Shown here in pieces: positions 9,819-18,398 of a DNA stretch of 64,000 nt; the first letter of the stretch is position 1, and every line of letters starts with the position of its first letter. The DNA lies in contig NZ_CP114786.1 in assembly GCF_027359675.1 (NCBI RefSeq), forward strand, positions 2,218,501-2,282,500. The letters are read 5' to 3'. Source of the stretch: Roseibium sp. Sym1. GTDB lineage: Bacteria; Pseudomonadota; Alphaproteobacteria; Rhizobiales; Stappiaceae. The notes under the pieces are model-generated. The model was not told where the DNA came from. It made no database searches and saw only the letters and a list, made by a program, of their open reading frames with translations. A program made the position numbers and the translations under genes.

Positions 9819-10742
9819 ATGACACAGCCGCCAGCCATTGCCATCCTTGCCTATCCGGGAGCTCTCCAGTCCGCCGTTCTCGGCCTCATGGACGTGCTGG
9901 GGTATGCCAACCGTGACGGACGGGACGCCTTCCGTCTTGATGTGCTGGAGGCTTTTTCGCCGGAGCCGGACAGGTATGCCGCGGTGATCCTGCCGCCGTC
10001 CCTGGGAGGCGTGCATCCGGAGGACGTCCCGGATCTGCCGGGGTTTCTTGAGCGCCAGCACCGCAACGGCGCCGTGGTCTGTTCGGCCTGCACGGGGCTG
10101 ACCTTTGTTGCCGCGGCCGGTCTTGCCGGCGGGCGCAAGGTGACAACCCATTGGGGGCTGGAGCAGAGGCTCGCGGCCGCCTATCCCGATCTCTGTCTCG
10201 ATACCGACCGGCTCCTGATCGAATATGGCGACCTGATCACTGCCGGCGGGCTGATGGCCTGGGTCGATCTGGCGCTCGCGCTGATCGAACGGTTCCTGGG
10301 CTATGCGGCGGCGGTCGAGACCGCGCGCCATTTCATCGTCGACTTCCGCCGCCGCGACCAGCGCCGGTTCCGCCGCTTCCTGCCGGAGCTGCGCCACGGC
10401 GATGCCGCTGTCCTGAAAACGCAGCATTATCTGGAACAGCGCGCGCAAGGCAGGGTTACGGTTGTCGACATGGCGTCGGCAAGCGGCCTCTCCGGCCGGT
10501 CATTCCTGCGGCGGTTCAAGGCGGCAACGGGCCTTGCGCCCAAGCATTACCTGCAGGAACTCAGGATCGAGCGTGCGCGCGATCTGCTGATCGATACGGA
10601 GCTGAATGTTGCGGAGATCTGCTACAAGACCGGCTACAGCGATCCACCCTCCTTTGTGCGCCTGTTCACGCGGCTCTCGGGCCTGACGCCGGGGGCGTTC
10701 CGGGAACAGTACCGGCGGGAAGGCCAGCGTCAGGACCCATGA
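9819..10742 (+). CDS. GlxA-type AraC family transcriptional regulator
   Basis: A 307-residue two-domain regulator. Residues 1-190 form a DJ-1/PfpI (class I glutamine amidotransferase-like) sensor domain with the conserved VVCSACTGLTFVAAAGLAGG nucleophile-elbow region and TTHWGLEQRLAAAYPDL. The C-terminal 100 residues are an AraC double helix-turn-helix (DMASASGLSGRSFLRRFKAA and VAEICYKTGYSDPPSFVRLF). Such regulators control catabolism of nitrogenous compounds in other proteobacteria. It is divergently placed from the MBL-fold hydrolase, the likely target by position. The effector is unknown. Confidence 0.9.
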   Translation: MTQPPAIAILAYPGALQSAVLGLMDVLGYANRDGRDAFRLDVLEAFSPEPDRYAAVILPPSLGGVHPEDVPDLPGFLERQHRNGAVVCSACTGLTFVAAAGLAGGRKVTTHWGLEQRLAAAYPDLCLDTDRLLIEYGDLITAGGLMAWVDLALALIERFLGYAAAVETARHFIVDFRRRDQRRFRRFLPELRHGDAAVLKTQHYLEQRAQGRVTVVDMASASGLSGRSFLRRFKAATGLAPKHYLQELRIERARDLLIDTELNVAEICYKTGYSDPPSFVRLFTRLSGLTPGAFREQYRREGQRQDP

Positions 10743-10863
10743 CATTTTGCATCCAGGCGCCAGTCGGACGCCTTGGTCGCGGAGAAACGTTGCCCGGCAT
10801 GTGACACGAGAGAGTTTCCCGGCTGCCGCCGTAGACGGTTCAAGGGGGGCGAAAAGCCGAAAC

Positions 10864-10879
10864 CCCCGCCGGGGCGGGG
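10864..10879 (-). terminator. Probable terminator of the Ros/MucR gene
   Basis: CCCCGCCGGGGCGGGG is a perfect GC-rich hairpin 37 nt past the regulator stop. Read on the minus strand it is followed by GTTTCGGCTTTT, a broken T-tract. It could also act on read-through from the plus-strand AraC gene. Confidence 0.5.
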
Positions 10880-10915
10880 CATTCGAAAGGTCATAATTGA
10901 GCCATGTGTCCCGGG

Positions 10916-11338
10916 CTATGCGCGCCTGTGGCCAAGTTTTGATTCTTTTGCCATTTCCGCACGTTTGACCGAGTAGTTGGGGGCCACCATGGGATAGGTG
11001 GCGGGCAGGTTCCATTTCCGCCGATACTCCTGGGGGGTCAGGTTGTATTTGGTCTTCAGGTGACGGGTCAGGAACTTGAAGGGTTGACCGTCCTCCAGGC
11101 AGAAAATGTACTCCGGTGTTACGGAACTCCGGACAGGAACGGCCGGAACGAGCGGCGGCGGCTGCGGCGATGCCTGCGCGTTGGCGGCTTTCTCCAGCGC
11201 TTCATGCACATCGCGTATCAGGCCGGTCAGGTCGGCGGCGGCGACGTTGTTGTTCGTCACATAGGTCGAGACGATGTCTGCGGTGAGCGCCACCAGGTCG
11301 TTCATCTCCGGTGCAATTCCATTTTCCGCATCCAGCAT
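10916..11338 (-). CDS. Ros/MucR family transcriptional regulator
   Basis: A 140-residue DNA-binding protein of the Ros/MucR family, which in rhizobia and Brucella silences AT-rich promoters and controls surface polysaccharide, motility and virulence. The family core is clear: PEYIFCLEDGQPFKFLTRHL, then TPQEYRRKWNLPATYPMVAPNY. The zinc-finger ligand set is degraded: the first Cys of the CxxC pair is present but the second is Asp, and the first His (RHL) lacks the usual second His (the sequence reads KTKYN). Similar changes are known in Ros-type proteins of Mesorhizobium that fold without zinc. The start follows AAGGAG. A long AT-rich intergenic region lies immediately upstream, and autoregulation there is likely. 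Confidence 0.9.
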   Translation of the reverse strand: MLDAENGIAPEMNDLVALTADIVSTYVTNNNVAAADLTGLIRDVHEALEKAANAQASPQPPPLVPAVPVRSSVTPEYIFCLEDGQPFKFLTRHLKTKYNLTPQEYRRKWNLPATYPMVAPNYSVKRAEMAKESKLGHRRA

Positions 11339-12037
11339 GTGGTCTCCTTGTCATGCGATTTACGGCTGCGTCCGATTCGCCCCGGGGCGTGTCCGGATAA
11401 GGATCCAAAATAGATTTGTATAAGGACTGCAAATTTCAAGTACTGCTCAAAATTTTTGCAAATAAAAATGTAACAAAACAAATTCTCGAGACATTTCTGG
11501 CGTTTTTCGGGCGGCTGCGTGTACTCGCCAAGAAAATCGTGATGCGCCGCCGCGATTCGAGAAAAATATTCCAATAAATCGAGATTAACTTAACAATTTC
11601 AGCCAAAAAATTTTCGGGATAGGGGTATTTCAAGGTAGAGTTTCGGACCATCCAGAACCCCGTCTAGGAGAAATTCATGGTTCAGGTAGAAATTCGGAAA
11701 ATACAGCCCATAAATATTATAAAGTAAACTTAAGTAAATTAAGGGGCGAGCATATGGGGGCTTGGCTCGGGCGGTTCAAGGGGGCGATCAAAGATGTGAT
11801 CGAACTTGAAAAGAATATGAAAATCATAGTGTTGTAAAAATATGACTCTAGGATTCAATGTTCATGTCTGGCATTTTCAGGCTTGAAATCAGGTTCGATA
11901 GCGACCTTTTTAGAAACGCGCCAACAAGTCGGCATATGTATTCCCGATATGTTGGAAGTTTTGATCAAGCGCTGAGAGGGGCGAGATAAAGTATTCTCAG
12001 CACCTCTTCCCCCGGTGCGAATCTGAAATGGAGTTGA
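11339..12037. other. AT-rich intergenic region between the Ros/MucR gene and the porin
   Basis: About 700 bp with a base composition far more AT-rich than anything else in the window, especially 11400-11750 and 11810-11960, with many A and T runs. It must contain the divergent promoters of the Ros/MucR regulator and the porin. Only tiny reading frames are present; one with a plausible ribosome site (11754-11837) is listed separately. MucR-type proteins prefer such DNA, so this may be a silencer or autoregulatory region; that is inference. Confidence 0.7.
11754..11837 (+). CDS. Possible 27-residue small protein in the AT-rich region
   Basis: An ATG at 11754, preceded by AAGGGG at 9-14 nt, opens a 27-codon frame ending in TAA. 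The product starts MGAWLGRFKGAIKDV and is amphipathic, with alternating basic and hydrophobic residues. Local GC rises within it compared with its flanks, which would fit coding, but the frame is too short for firm support. I do not recognise it. It could equally be chance. Confidence 0.25.
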   Translation: MGAWLGRFKGAIKDVIELEKNMKIIVL

Positions 12038-13168
12038 ATGATGTATCTCAAGAGCTTGATGCTCGGTGCCGCGTCTCTGGCGGCGGCAACCACCGCGCAG
12101 GCGGCCGACCTCCCGGTGGCTCCGGAGCCTGTCGACTATGTGCGCGTTTGCGACGCCTACGGCGCGCGCTTCTATTACATCCCGGGCACGGAGACCTGCC
12201 TGCGGGTCGGTGGACGTGTCAGAACCCAGGTCGTCGTGAACAATACGCTGGACGACGGCGCGTTCAGTGATCGCGACGAGGACGGATATTCCTGGCTGGC
12301 GCGTGGTTATGTCTATCTCGACGCGCGCACCGCGACGGAATTCGGGACCCTGCGCTCCTACATTTCGATCTACACCAGCAACACCAACGGCGTCACCAGC
12401 ACGACGCTCGACGACGCCTACATCCAGTGGGGCGGCTTGACCGCGGGCCGGGCGACGTCGAACTTCGACATCTACACCGGACAGGCGTTTATCGGCGTTG
12501 TCGACCGGGACTGGTCCGACGTGACCACCAACCAGATCGCCTATACCGCGGCCTTCGGCAACGGGTTCTCCGCGACCATCGCCCTGGAAGACCGTTCCGA
12601 GCGTGAATATGGCGCGTATGGCGGCACCCGTGCGCCGGACGTGGTCGCGGCTCTTGGCCTGTCCCAGGGTTGGGGTACCGCCCAGTTGTCCGGTGCGCTT
12701 CACCAGGTCTATCCGGATGTCGCCAACAACAACGCCACTAGCGGAGAGGACGATCTCGGTTGGGCTATCGGCGGTGGTGCGAGCGTCAATCTGCCTTTCG
12801 CAAACTCCGGTTCCAACGTGTTCTTCCAGGGTTTCTACGCGGATGGCGCGCTGGCCTATATCACCACCTATGACGGTGTTGCGGACTACAATGGCAACGA
12901 CACCTCCAGCGGATACTCCCTTTCCGCGGGTGCCTACATCCAGGCAACGTCCACCGTCGGCCTTGCCGTTGACGGCTCCTATGTAGATATCGATGCCGCG
13001 ACCGGCTTGAACGACGTGACCCGGTACGCGATCGACGGCTCGATTCAATGGGAGCCGGTTTCGGGCTTCGTGATGGGTGCGGATGTCGGTTATGCCAATA
13101 CCGACGTCGACACGCAGGGCGACCTGGACGAGCTCCTCTTCGGCGTTCGCATGCAGCGCACGTTCTGA
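12038..13168 (+). CDS. Outer-membrane porin (rhizobial Omp2b/RopA-like type)
   Basis: A general diffusion porin of 376 residues. It has a cleavable signal peptide (MMYLKSLMLGAASLAAATT, cleavage after AQA before ADLPVAPEP), then the family-typical YVRVCDAYGARFYYIPGTE and CLRVGGRVRTQ opening strand, alternating beta-barrel strands, and a final strand ending in phenylalanine (RMQRTF), the usual outer-membrane assembly signal. Two adjacent ATGs (12038, 12041) could serve as start; GGAGTTGA sits just upstream. The gene is single, flanked by the AT-rich region and a hairpin terminator, and its promoter may be controlled by the neighbouring Ros/MucR protein. Confidence 0.93.
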   Translation: MMYLKSLMLGAASLAAATTAQAADLPVAPEPVDYVRVCDAYGARFYYIPGTETCLRVGGRVRTQVVVNNTLDDGAFSDRDEDGYSWLARGYVYLDARTATEFGTLRSYISIYTSNTNGVTSTTLDDAYIQWGGLTAGRATSNFDIYTGQAFIGVVDRDWSDVTTNQIAYTAAFGNGFSATIALEDRSEREYGAYGGTRAPDVVAALGLSQGWGTAQLSGALHQVYPDVANNNATSGEDDLGWAIGGGASVNLPFANSGSNVFFQGFYADGALAYITTYDGVADYNGNDTSSGYSLSAGAYIQATSTVGLAVDGSYVDIDAATGLNDVTRYAIDGSIQWEPVSGFVMGADVGYANTDVDTQGDLDELLFGVRMQRTF

Positions 13169-13216
13169 TCCCCTTCCAAGACTTCTGACTGAAGACCTCC
13201 ACCTCCAGTCAGTCAA

Positions 13217-13248
13217 ACGGCCCGGCAGGCTCCAATCTGCCGGGCCGT
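13217..13248 (+). terminator. Terminator hairpin after the porin
   Basis: A perfect 12-bp stem ACGGCCCGGCAG / CTGCCGGGCCGT with an 8-nt loop begins 49 nt after the porin stop. The T-tract is weak (CCCCGTTT). Confidence 0.75.
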
Positions 13249-13563
13249 CCCCGTTTCGGGAGAAGCGTGCCGGAGCGTAGGGACGAAAGTGAAAGTGTCA
13301 GCACGCACATGCATATTCCGCGACCGCGCCGGGGTCCCGAGGCGTTCCGCTGCGATAATCGCGCCGATACAGTGATCGCGTCCTGGCAGGATCCAGGCGA
13401 AGCAGGAAATTCTTGGCATACTGCGCAGGAAAATTGACAATCTATTCCGAAATCCTGCGAATATTTCAAATTATATTAGTATAAATATCAATAAAATAGC
13501 GTAGTAAAAGTATATTAATGGAAGTTACGCGATGATCTCATACATAACGTTGGGTGAGTTATC
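13249..13563. other. Intergenic region with promoter of the HPt-cyclase-kinase cluster
   Basis: About 315 bp without a gene. The first half is GC-rich and shows nothing recognisable. From about 13430 to 13530 it becomes strongly AT-rich (many TAT and AAT tracts), the likely promoter zone for the signalling genes starting at 13564. No specific operator could be identified. Confidence 0.5.
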
Positions 13564-13899
13564 ATGGCGAAATCTTCGCAAATGAAAGTGGCGCAGCTCG
13601 TTTCAGCATATGAACATCGTCTGGATCAGGACAGGCGTGAATTGCTGGCCTCCGGTGACGCGGGCAACGAAGGGGCTGACCCGAGCAAGTTCGCCGTTGT
13701 TCGTTTCATCGCTCACAGGATTGCCGGCAGCGCGCGGGTTTTCGGATGTGAGGAATTGGCGGATCCGGCCAGAAACGTTGAGCGGTTGGTGGATGAAGGC
13801 GCTGCATCAGACGTCATCGTTGGGGCCGTGAACGAATTGACGCGACGTATCGACGAGACATTGGCGTCCGGTCTGCCGGAACCGGATTGGATGAAATAA
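13564..13899 (+). CDS. HPt domain protein
   Basis: A 111-residue histidine phosphotransfer protein. The phospho-acceptor motif is AHRIAGSARVFG (compare H-x3-GSA-x2-G in HPt domains), flanked by helical segments. Such proteins shuttle phosphate between the receiver of a hybrid kinase and a downstream receiver. It overlaps the diguanylate cyclase reading frame by up to 13 nt and is followed by a hybrid kinase gene, so it is well placed to link the kinase to the cyclase. The ATG at 13564 follows GGTGAG. Confidence 0.78.
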   Translation: MAKSSQMKVAQLVSAYEHRLDQDRRELLASGDAGNEGADPSKFAVVRFIAHRIAGSARVFGCEELADPARNVERLVDEGAASDVIVGAVNELTRRIDETLASGLPEPDWMK

Positions 13900-15248
13900 A
13901 GCGTGTGTTCAGCGACGGGGCCCCAGCCGGGATGAATGTTTCAAGCAAGACAGGTCCGCGGGACGTGATGTCAAGGTTGCCCCGCCAGGCGTCCGGGGCC
14001 GGTGAGCCGCTGCATGCCAACAGGACGGTGGTCGTCCTGGACACGGCCGAAGAGTATTTGAAAATCTCCCGGTTGCTGGGCGGACTCGGCTTCAACGTCG
14101 TGGCGCTGAAGGAGTGCGAACATCCGGCGGATTGCACGGTGGCCCTGGTCAACCCGGAGTGCGATCCGGACCTGGAAGCCTGCCGGGCGCTGAGTGCATC
14201 CTGTAAGGTGCTGCTTACAACCAACGAACGGGAGTTCGGTTTCAAGATCCGTGCCGTCCACAATGGTGCGCAGGGGCTGCTTTCGCGACCGTTGATGGCG
14301 GTCGACGTGTTTTCCAGCCTTGAGGAGACACGGGAATCGGACGTCGCCGATGCCCGCATCCTGATCATCGACGATGACGAACTGACAGCCTCTGTCTACG
14401 CGATGGCCCTGGAAGAATGTGCGCTTCGTGTCGCCGTGATCGCAAATCCGCTGCAGGCAGAAGCCGCGATAGCGGAATTCCGGCCGGATCTCGTGATCAT
14501 GGATATCGACATGCCGGAGGCAAATGGTCTTGATGTTGCCAAGGCGATCCGGCTCGATCCGGCCCACACGTCCCTGCCGATCCTGTTTCTGTCGTCGATC
14601 AACCGGAAAGACGTGCAGGAGGAGGCAAGGGCGGTCGGCGGCGACGACTTCATCAGGAAGCCGGTCGACATAGGCTATCTGGTCAAGCTTGTGCGCATGC
14701 GGGCGGCCCGGGCCGTCGAGCTGAGACAGATCATGGTCCGTGACGGTCTGACCGGATTGCTCAATCATGTCAGTTTCAAGGAGAAGCTGACGTCTGAGCT
14801 GAACCGGAGCGCGCGCACGCGTGACCCGTTTACGGTCGCCCTTCTCGACCTCGATCACTTCAAGTCGGTCAACGATTCCCATGGTCACCAGGCCGGCGAC
14901 AGCGTCATCCAGACCTTCGCGACCTTGCTGAAAAGTTCCCTGAGGAACATTGACGTCATCGGCCGGTATGGCGGTGAAGAGTTTGCCGTTCTTCTTCTTG
15001 GGGCGGACCCTGCACAGGCGGAGACAACCATGGACCGGATTCGCGAGGAATTCGAACGGATCGAGTTTGCCGCCGGAGAGGAAACCTTTCACGTCACTTT
15101 CAGCTGTGGCCTGGCCGGGTCCGGGGAAGCGACCGGCGGCGAGGCGCTGCTGACGCTTGCGGACACCGCGCTTTATGAGGCCAAGGCCGGCGGGAGAAAT
15201 CGGATTCGAAGGCACGCTGCAAGGCGCAAAGCGGTGTCGGAAAACTAA
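13887..15248 (+). CDS. Receiver-GGDEF diguanylate cyclase
   Basis: Makes cyclic di-GMP under phosphorylation control. The product has a degenerate receiver-like N-terminal part (about residues 45-150, lacking the acidic pocket), a full receiver domain (about 154-275; IIDDDE acidic pocket, phospho-acceptor Asp in VIMDIDMPEANG near 206, KP at the end) and a GGDEF domain with active-site GGEEF near 360. RNID five residues before GGEEF is a complete RxxD inhibitory I-site, so product inhibition is expected. No EAL domain is present. The longest frame begins at a TTG at 13887 overlapping the HPt gene; an ATG at 13932 is an alternative, and neither has a strong ribosome site. The PleD-like REC-REC-GGDEF layout is notable. 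Confidence 0.9.
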   Translation: MDEIKRVFSDGAPAGMNVSSKTGPRDVMSRLPRQASGAGEPLHANRTVVVLDTAEEYLKISRLLGGLGFNVVALKECEHPADCTVALVNPECDPDLEACRALSASCKVLLTTNEREFGFKIRAVHNGAQGLLSRPLMAVDVFSSLEETRESDVADARILIIDDDELTASVYAMALEECALRVAVIANPLQAEAAIAEFRPDLVIMDIDMPEANGLDVAKAIRLDPAHTSLPILFLSSINRKDVQEEARAVGGDDFIRKPVDIGYLVKLVRMRAARAVELRQIMVRDGLTGLLNHVSFKEKLTSELNRSARTRDPFTVALLDLDHFKSVNDSHGHQAGDSVIQTFATLLKSSLRNIDVIGRYGGEEFAVLLLGADPAQAETTMDRIREEFERIEFAAGEETFHVTFSCGLAGSGEATGGEALLTLADTALYEAKAGGRNRIRRHAARRKAVSEN

Positions 15249-15269
15249 CCGCAGAAAACCGGGTTTGAC

Positions 15270-17993
15270 ATGTCTGAAGGCAAGAGTGAGCGACAAGGCC
15301 GTTTCGGTACCAAACTCAACGGGGCTTGGCATCAGAACAGCCTGAAAAAACGGATCATGGTTCTGACGGCGTTTTGCGTCGCTTTTTCGACGCTGGCGGT
15401 GGGAGCTCTTTCCTACACCCGGATCAAGTCCGAGGCTCTGGAGCTTGCGGAGGTCAAGCTCGCTTCCGAGGCGCATTTGCTGTCCGAGCGATTCAGCCTG
15501 GACTACCATCTCATCGCAAGTGATCTGGAAACCGTCGCCAAGACCCCGCCCATCCAGGGGCTGATCCGCAGCCTGCGAAACGGTGGGATCGATCCCGATG
15601 ACGGGTCAACCGATACACTGTGGCGTTCCCGTCTGGCGACGATCTTCCAGGCCGTCCTGAGCGGGAGGCCGGACTATTTTCAATTCCGTTATATCGGCAT
15701 CGACGATGCCGGACGGGAGCTGGTCCGGATCGATCGAACGCGCAACGGCTTCAGCTCCGTGACAGGAGAGGCGCTTCAGCAAAAACGGCTGGAGCCGTAT
15801 TTCAAGCTCGCCGCAGAGGCTCCGGCGGGGAAAGTTCTGTTTTCCAAAGTGACCTACAACAGGGAACACGGCCAGGCCGACGGGACTGGAACGCCGACCT
15901 TGCGCGGTCTCTATCCCATTGATGATATTGATGGAAACCGTTTCGGCTTCCTGGCAATCAATGTCAATTACGAGAAGATGCTTCAATCCACCTTCCAGGA
16001 TATCAACCCGAACCGCCGTACCTATGTCGTCAATGGCGGCGGGGATTTCATGGAACATTCCGGAACGGTGAAACAAGCCTTCTATCGCCTGGAAATCCGT
16101 GACGCGTTCACACGGGCTGTGCCCCCCATCGTGCAACAGGTTCTCCAATCGGAAACGCCCGAGGGACTGTTCTTCTCGGAGGATCGGGTTGCGTATTTTG
16201 TGCGAGAAGCCGGCAACTTTTCCCAGGAATCGGCCAGCCTGGGTGTCATCGTCGAGGTGCCGAGCGCCGAATTCCATGCAACCGCCACGAAAACACGGAA
16301 CGAGTTCCTCGCCGCCGGATTTCTGGTCGTCCTGATTTCGACAATCGTGGCCGTGGTTGCCGCGCGGTCCTTCATGCAGCCGCTGGCGGATCTTTCGAAT
16401 GCGGTTCGCTCGTCCGGGTCCGATGAACTTCTGAGCGCCCTGCCGGTCGAACGTGCCGACGAGGTCGGTGAGCTGGCGGCAGCCATCCGGAACCGGAACA
16501 TCGAGCTGGTTGAAAGCCGCGCGCGCTTTTCCGCCATCGTCAACAATGTCGTCGATGGTCTGATCCTGATCGATGCCTACGGGCGGATCGAACAGTTCAA
16601 CCCGAGCTGCGAGAAAATGTTCGGCTATGCGCAGGACGAGATCATCGGACAGAATGTCACCCTGCTGATGCAGGGAAAGGACGCCGAGAACCACGGGAGC
16701 TATCTGGAACGGTACCGGAAAGGAGAAGGCGGCCACATTCTCGGGGCCACACGCGAACTGGAAGCAATAGACAAGTCCGGCAGGGTGTTTCCGATCGAAC
16801 TTGCAATCAGTGCCGTGGCCGCGGACGGCGAGACCAAGTTCAGCGGGGTGATCCGCGACATCAGCCAGCGCAAGGAAGTCGAGCGGATGCGCAAGGAATT
16901 CGTCTCGACGGTCAGTCATGAATTGCGCACGCCGCTGACATCCATTCGCGGCTCGCTGACCCTTATCGACACCATGGCACCGAAGGATCTGCCGCCAAAG
17001 ATAGGGAAACTGATCGGGATGGCGCGCAAGAATACCGAGCGGCTGATCCTGCTCGTGAACGACATCCTGGATTTCGAGAAATTGCGGGCTCACAAAACCC
17101 AGTTTGCCCTGGAACGTGTTGATCTCAATGAAGAGATGCGCAAAGCCGCGGATCTCAATCAGGGCTATGCCGACGACGCGCACATTTCGCTGGTGCTGGA
17201 CCTGAACCCGCAGGCGGTGCTGGTCGAAGTGGATCCGGAAAAAGTCCAGCAGGTTCTCGCCAACCTGATATCCAACGCGGTCAAGTATTCCCGTCCTTCG
17301 GGCAGGGTGACACTCAGGACCGGGTTATCCGGAGACCAGGCCCGTATCGAAGTCGAAGACAGGGGCGAGGGCATTCCCGATAACTTCAGAAAGCTGATTT
17401 TTGAACCTTTTTCCCAGGCAGACGGCAGCGTGACGCGGAAGAAGGGTGGCACGGGTCTTGGCCTGAACATCTCGAAGGAGCTTGTCGAGGGGATGAAAGG
17501 GCGTATCGGTTTTGACAGCCTGGAAGGCTATGGCACGACCTTCTGGGTCGAGTTTCCCCGTCTCGCAGCGGAAGGGCCGGAGCAGATCTCCTTGGCGCCC
17601 CTGTTCCGGCCGGGGCGGCTGAAGGGGTTGCATCTGGAAGATGACCGGGATTTTCATGTCATTCTGCAAAGCGGCATGGACAGCAATCTGGACCTGATGC
17701 ATGCCCGCACGATTGCCGAGGCAAGGGATCTGCTTAAAAAATATCAATTCGATATCGTGATACTCGACAGGTTGATAGCGGACGGCGACGGACTCGACCT
17801 GATCAACAGCATTCCCGACCCCGAGGCAACCAAGATCATCGTGATCACGGCCGTCGACGAGAATGTCAACCACATTCATGTCGATGAAACGCTCATCAAA
17901 TCCAAGACCCCTCCCGGTGTGTTTGTCGAGCGGTTCTCTAAGGTCGTTGAAGAGGTCCTGGCCCGAAAAGGCCTTGACCGCAAGTTGGCCTGA
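15270..17993 (+). CDS. Membrane hybrid sensor histidine kinase with PAS and receiver domains
   Basis: A 907-residue kinase. A first membrane segment lies near residues 28-48, then a roughly 300-residue periplasmic sensor region of Cache-like appearance, a second membrane segment near 345-367, HAMP, a PAS domain from about 415 (IVNNVVDGLILIDAYGRIEQ), a HisKA domain with VSHELRTPLTS (His near 550), and a HATPase domain with NLISNAVKYS near 663, DRGEGIP and GGTGLGLNIS near 726. The C-terminal 120 residues are receiver-like, with LEDD acidic residues and VILDRL holding the probable acceptor Asp near 831. The gene follows the diguanylate cyclase by 21 nt. With the HPt protein this makes a plausible phosphorelay to the cyclase. 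The sensed signal is unknown. Confidence 0.92.
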   Translation: MSEGKSERQGRFGTKLNGAWHQNSLKKRIMVLTAFCVAFSTLAVGALSYTRIKSEALELAEVKLASEAHLLSERFSLDYHLIASDLETVAKTPPIQGLIRSLRNGGIDPDDGSTDTLWRSRLATIFQAVLSGRPDYFQFRYIGIDDAGRELVRIDRTRNGFSSVTGEALQQKRLEPYFKLAAEAPAGKVLFSKVTYNREHGQADGTGTPTLRGLYPIDDIDGNRFGFLAINVNYEKMLQSTFQDINPNRRTYVVNGGGDFMEHSGTVKQAFYRLEIRDAFTRAVPPIVQQVLQSETPEGLFFSEDRVAYFVREAGNFSQESASLGVIVEVPSAEFHATATKTRNEFLAAGFLVVLISTIVAVVAARSFMQPLADLSNAVRSSGSDELLSALPVERADEVGELAAAIRNRNIELVESRARFSAIVNNVVDGLILIDAYGRIEQFNPSCEKMFGYAQDEIIGQNVTLLMQGKDAENHGSYLERYRKGEGGHILGATRELEAIDKSGRVFPIELAISAVAADGETKFSGVIRDISQRKEVERMRKEFVSTVSHELRTPLTSIRGSLTLIDTMAPKDLPPKIGKLIGMARKNTERLILLVNDILDFEKLRAHKTQFALERVDLNEEMRKAADLNQGYADDAHISLVLDLNPQAVLVEVDPEKVQQVLANLISNAVKYSRPSGRVTLRTGLSGDQARIEVEDRGEGIPDNFRKLIFEPFSQADGSVTRKKGGTGLGLNISKELVEGMKGRIGFDSLEGYGTTFWVEFPRLAAEGPEQISLAPLFRPGRLKGLHLEDDRDFHVILQSGMDSNLDLMHARTIAEARDLLKKYQFDIVILDRLIADGDGLDLINSIPDPEATKIIVITAVDENVNHIHVDETLIKSKTPPGVFVERFSKVVEEVLARKGLDRKLA

Positions 17994-18029
17994 GGCTTGA
18001 AGCGGCGATCCTTATTTCCTGACCAGAAC

Positions 18030-18398
18030 CTAGCCGGTGACCAGAGCCTTGATGTCCGCTGCGAGCGTCTCCGGGTCGAAGGGTTTCGAGATCACCCCGA
18101 TGGCTCCCATTTCCAGAAGCATCGAAACATCTTCGCGCATCGACTTTGCGGTAATGAATATCACCGGGATGGCTCTGGTTGTCATGTGCTCTTTCAAGTG
18201 AATGAGCGTCGAGGGCCCGTCCAGCTCAGGCATCATGTAGTCGAGCAGGATGACATCAGGGCGCCAGTTCATGGCTTCGACAACCCCGTCTCTCCCCGAA
18301 TGCTTGATCCTCACCTCAAAGCCGCCGTCCATTTCCAGGCACATTTCCACGATTGAGGCGATGTCTTCGTCGTCATCGACATAGAGCGCTTTGATCAT
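18030..18398 (-). CDS. Stand-alone receiver (CheY-like) response regulator
   Basis: A 122-residue single receiver domain with no output domain. Acidic pocket residues are in LYVDDDED, the phospho-acceptor Asp is in VILLDYMMPELDGPS, the conserved Thr is in FITAKS and the Lys in ISKPFDPE. It converges with the hybrid kinase gene, whose stop lies 36 nt away. It may be a competing phosphate acceptor or sink for the same relay, as with single-domain regulators elsewhere, but co-function rests only on proximity. Confidence 0.9.
   Translation of the reverse strand: MIKALYVDDDEDIASIVEMCLEMDGGFEVRIKHSGRDGVVEAMNWRPDVILLDYMMPELDGPSTLIHLKEHMTTRAIPVIFITAKSMREDVSMLLEMGAIGVISKPFDPETLAADIKALVTG

Noticed and set aside
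11302..11651. Two minus-strand frames (90 and 71 codons) in the AT-rich region
   Set aside because: They overlap the Ros/MucR start and promoter, have composition typical of non-coding AT-rich DNA, and show no motif.
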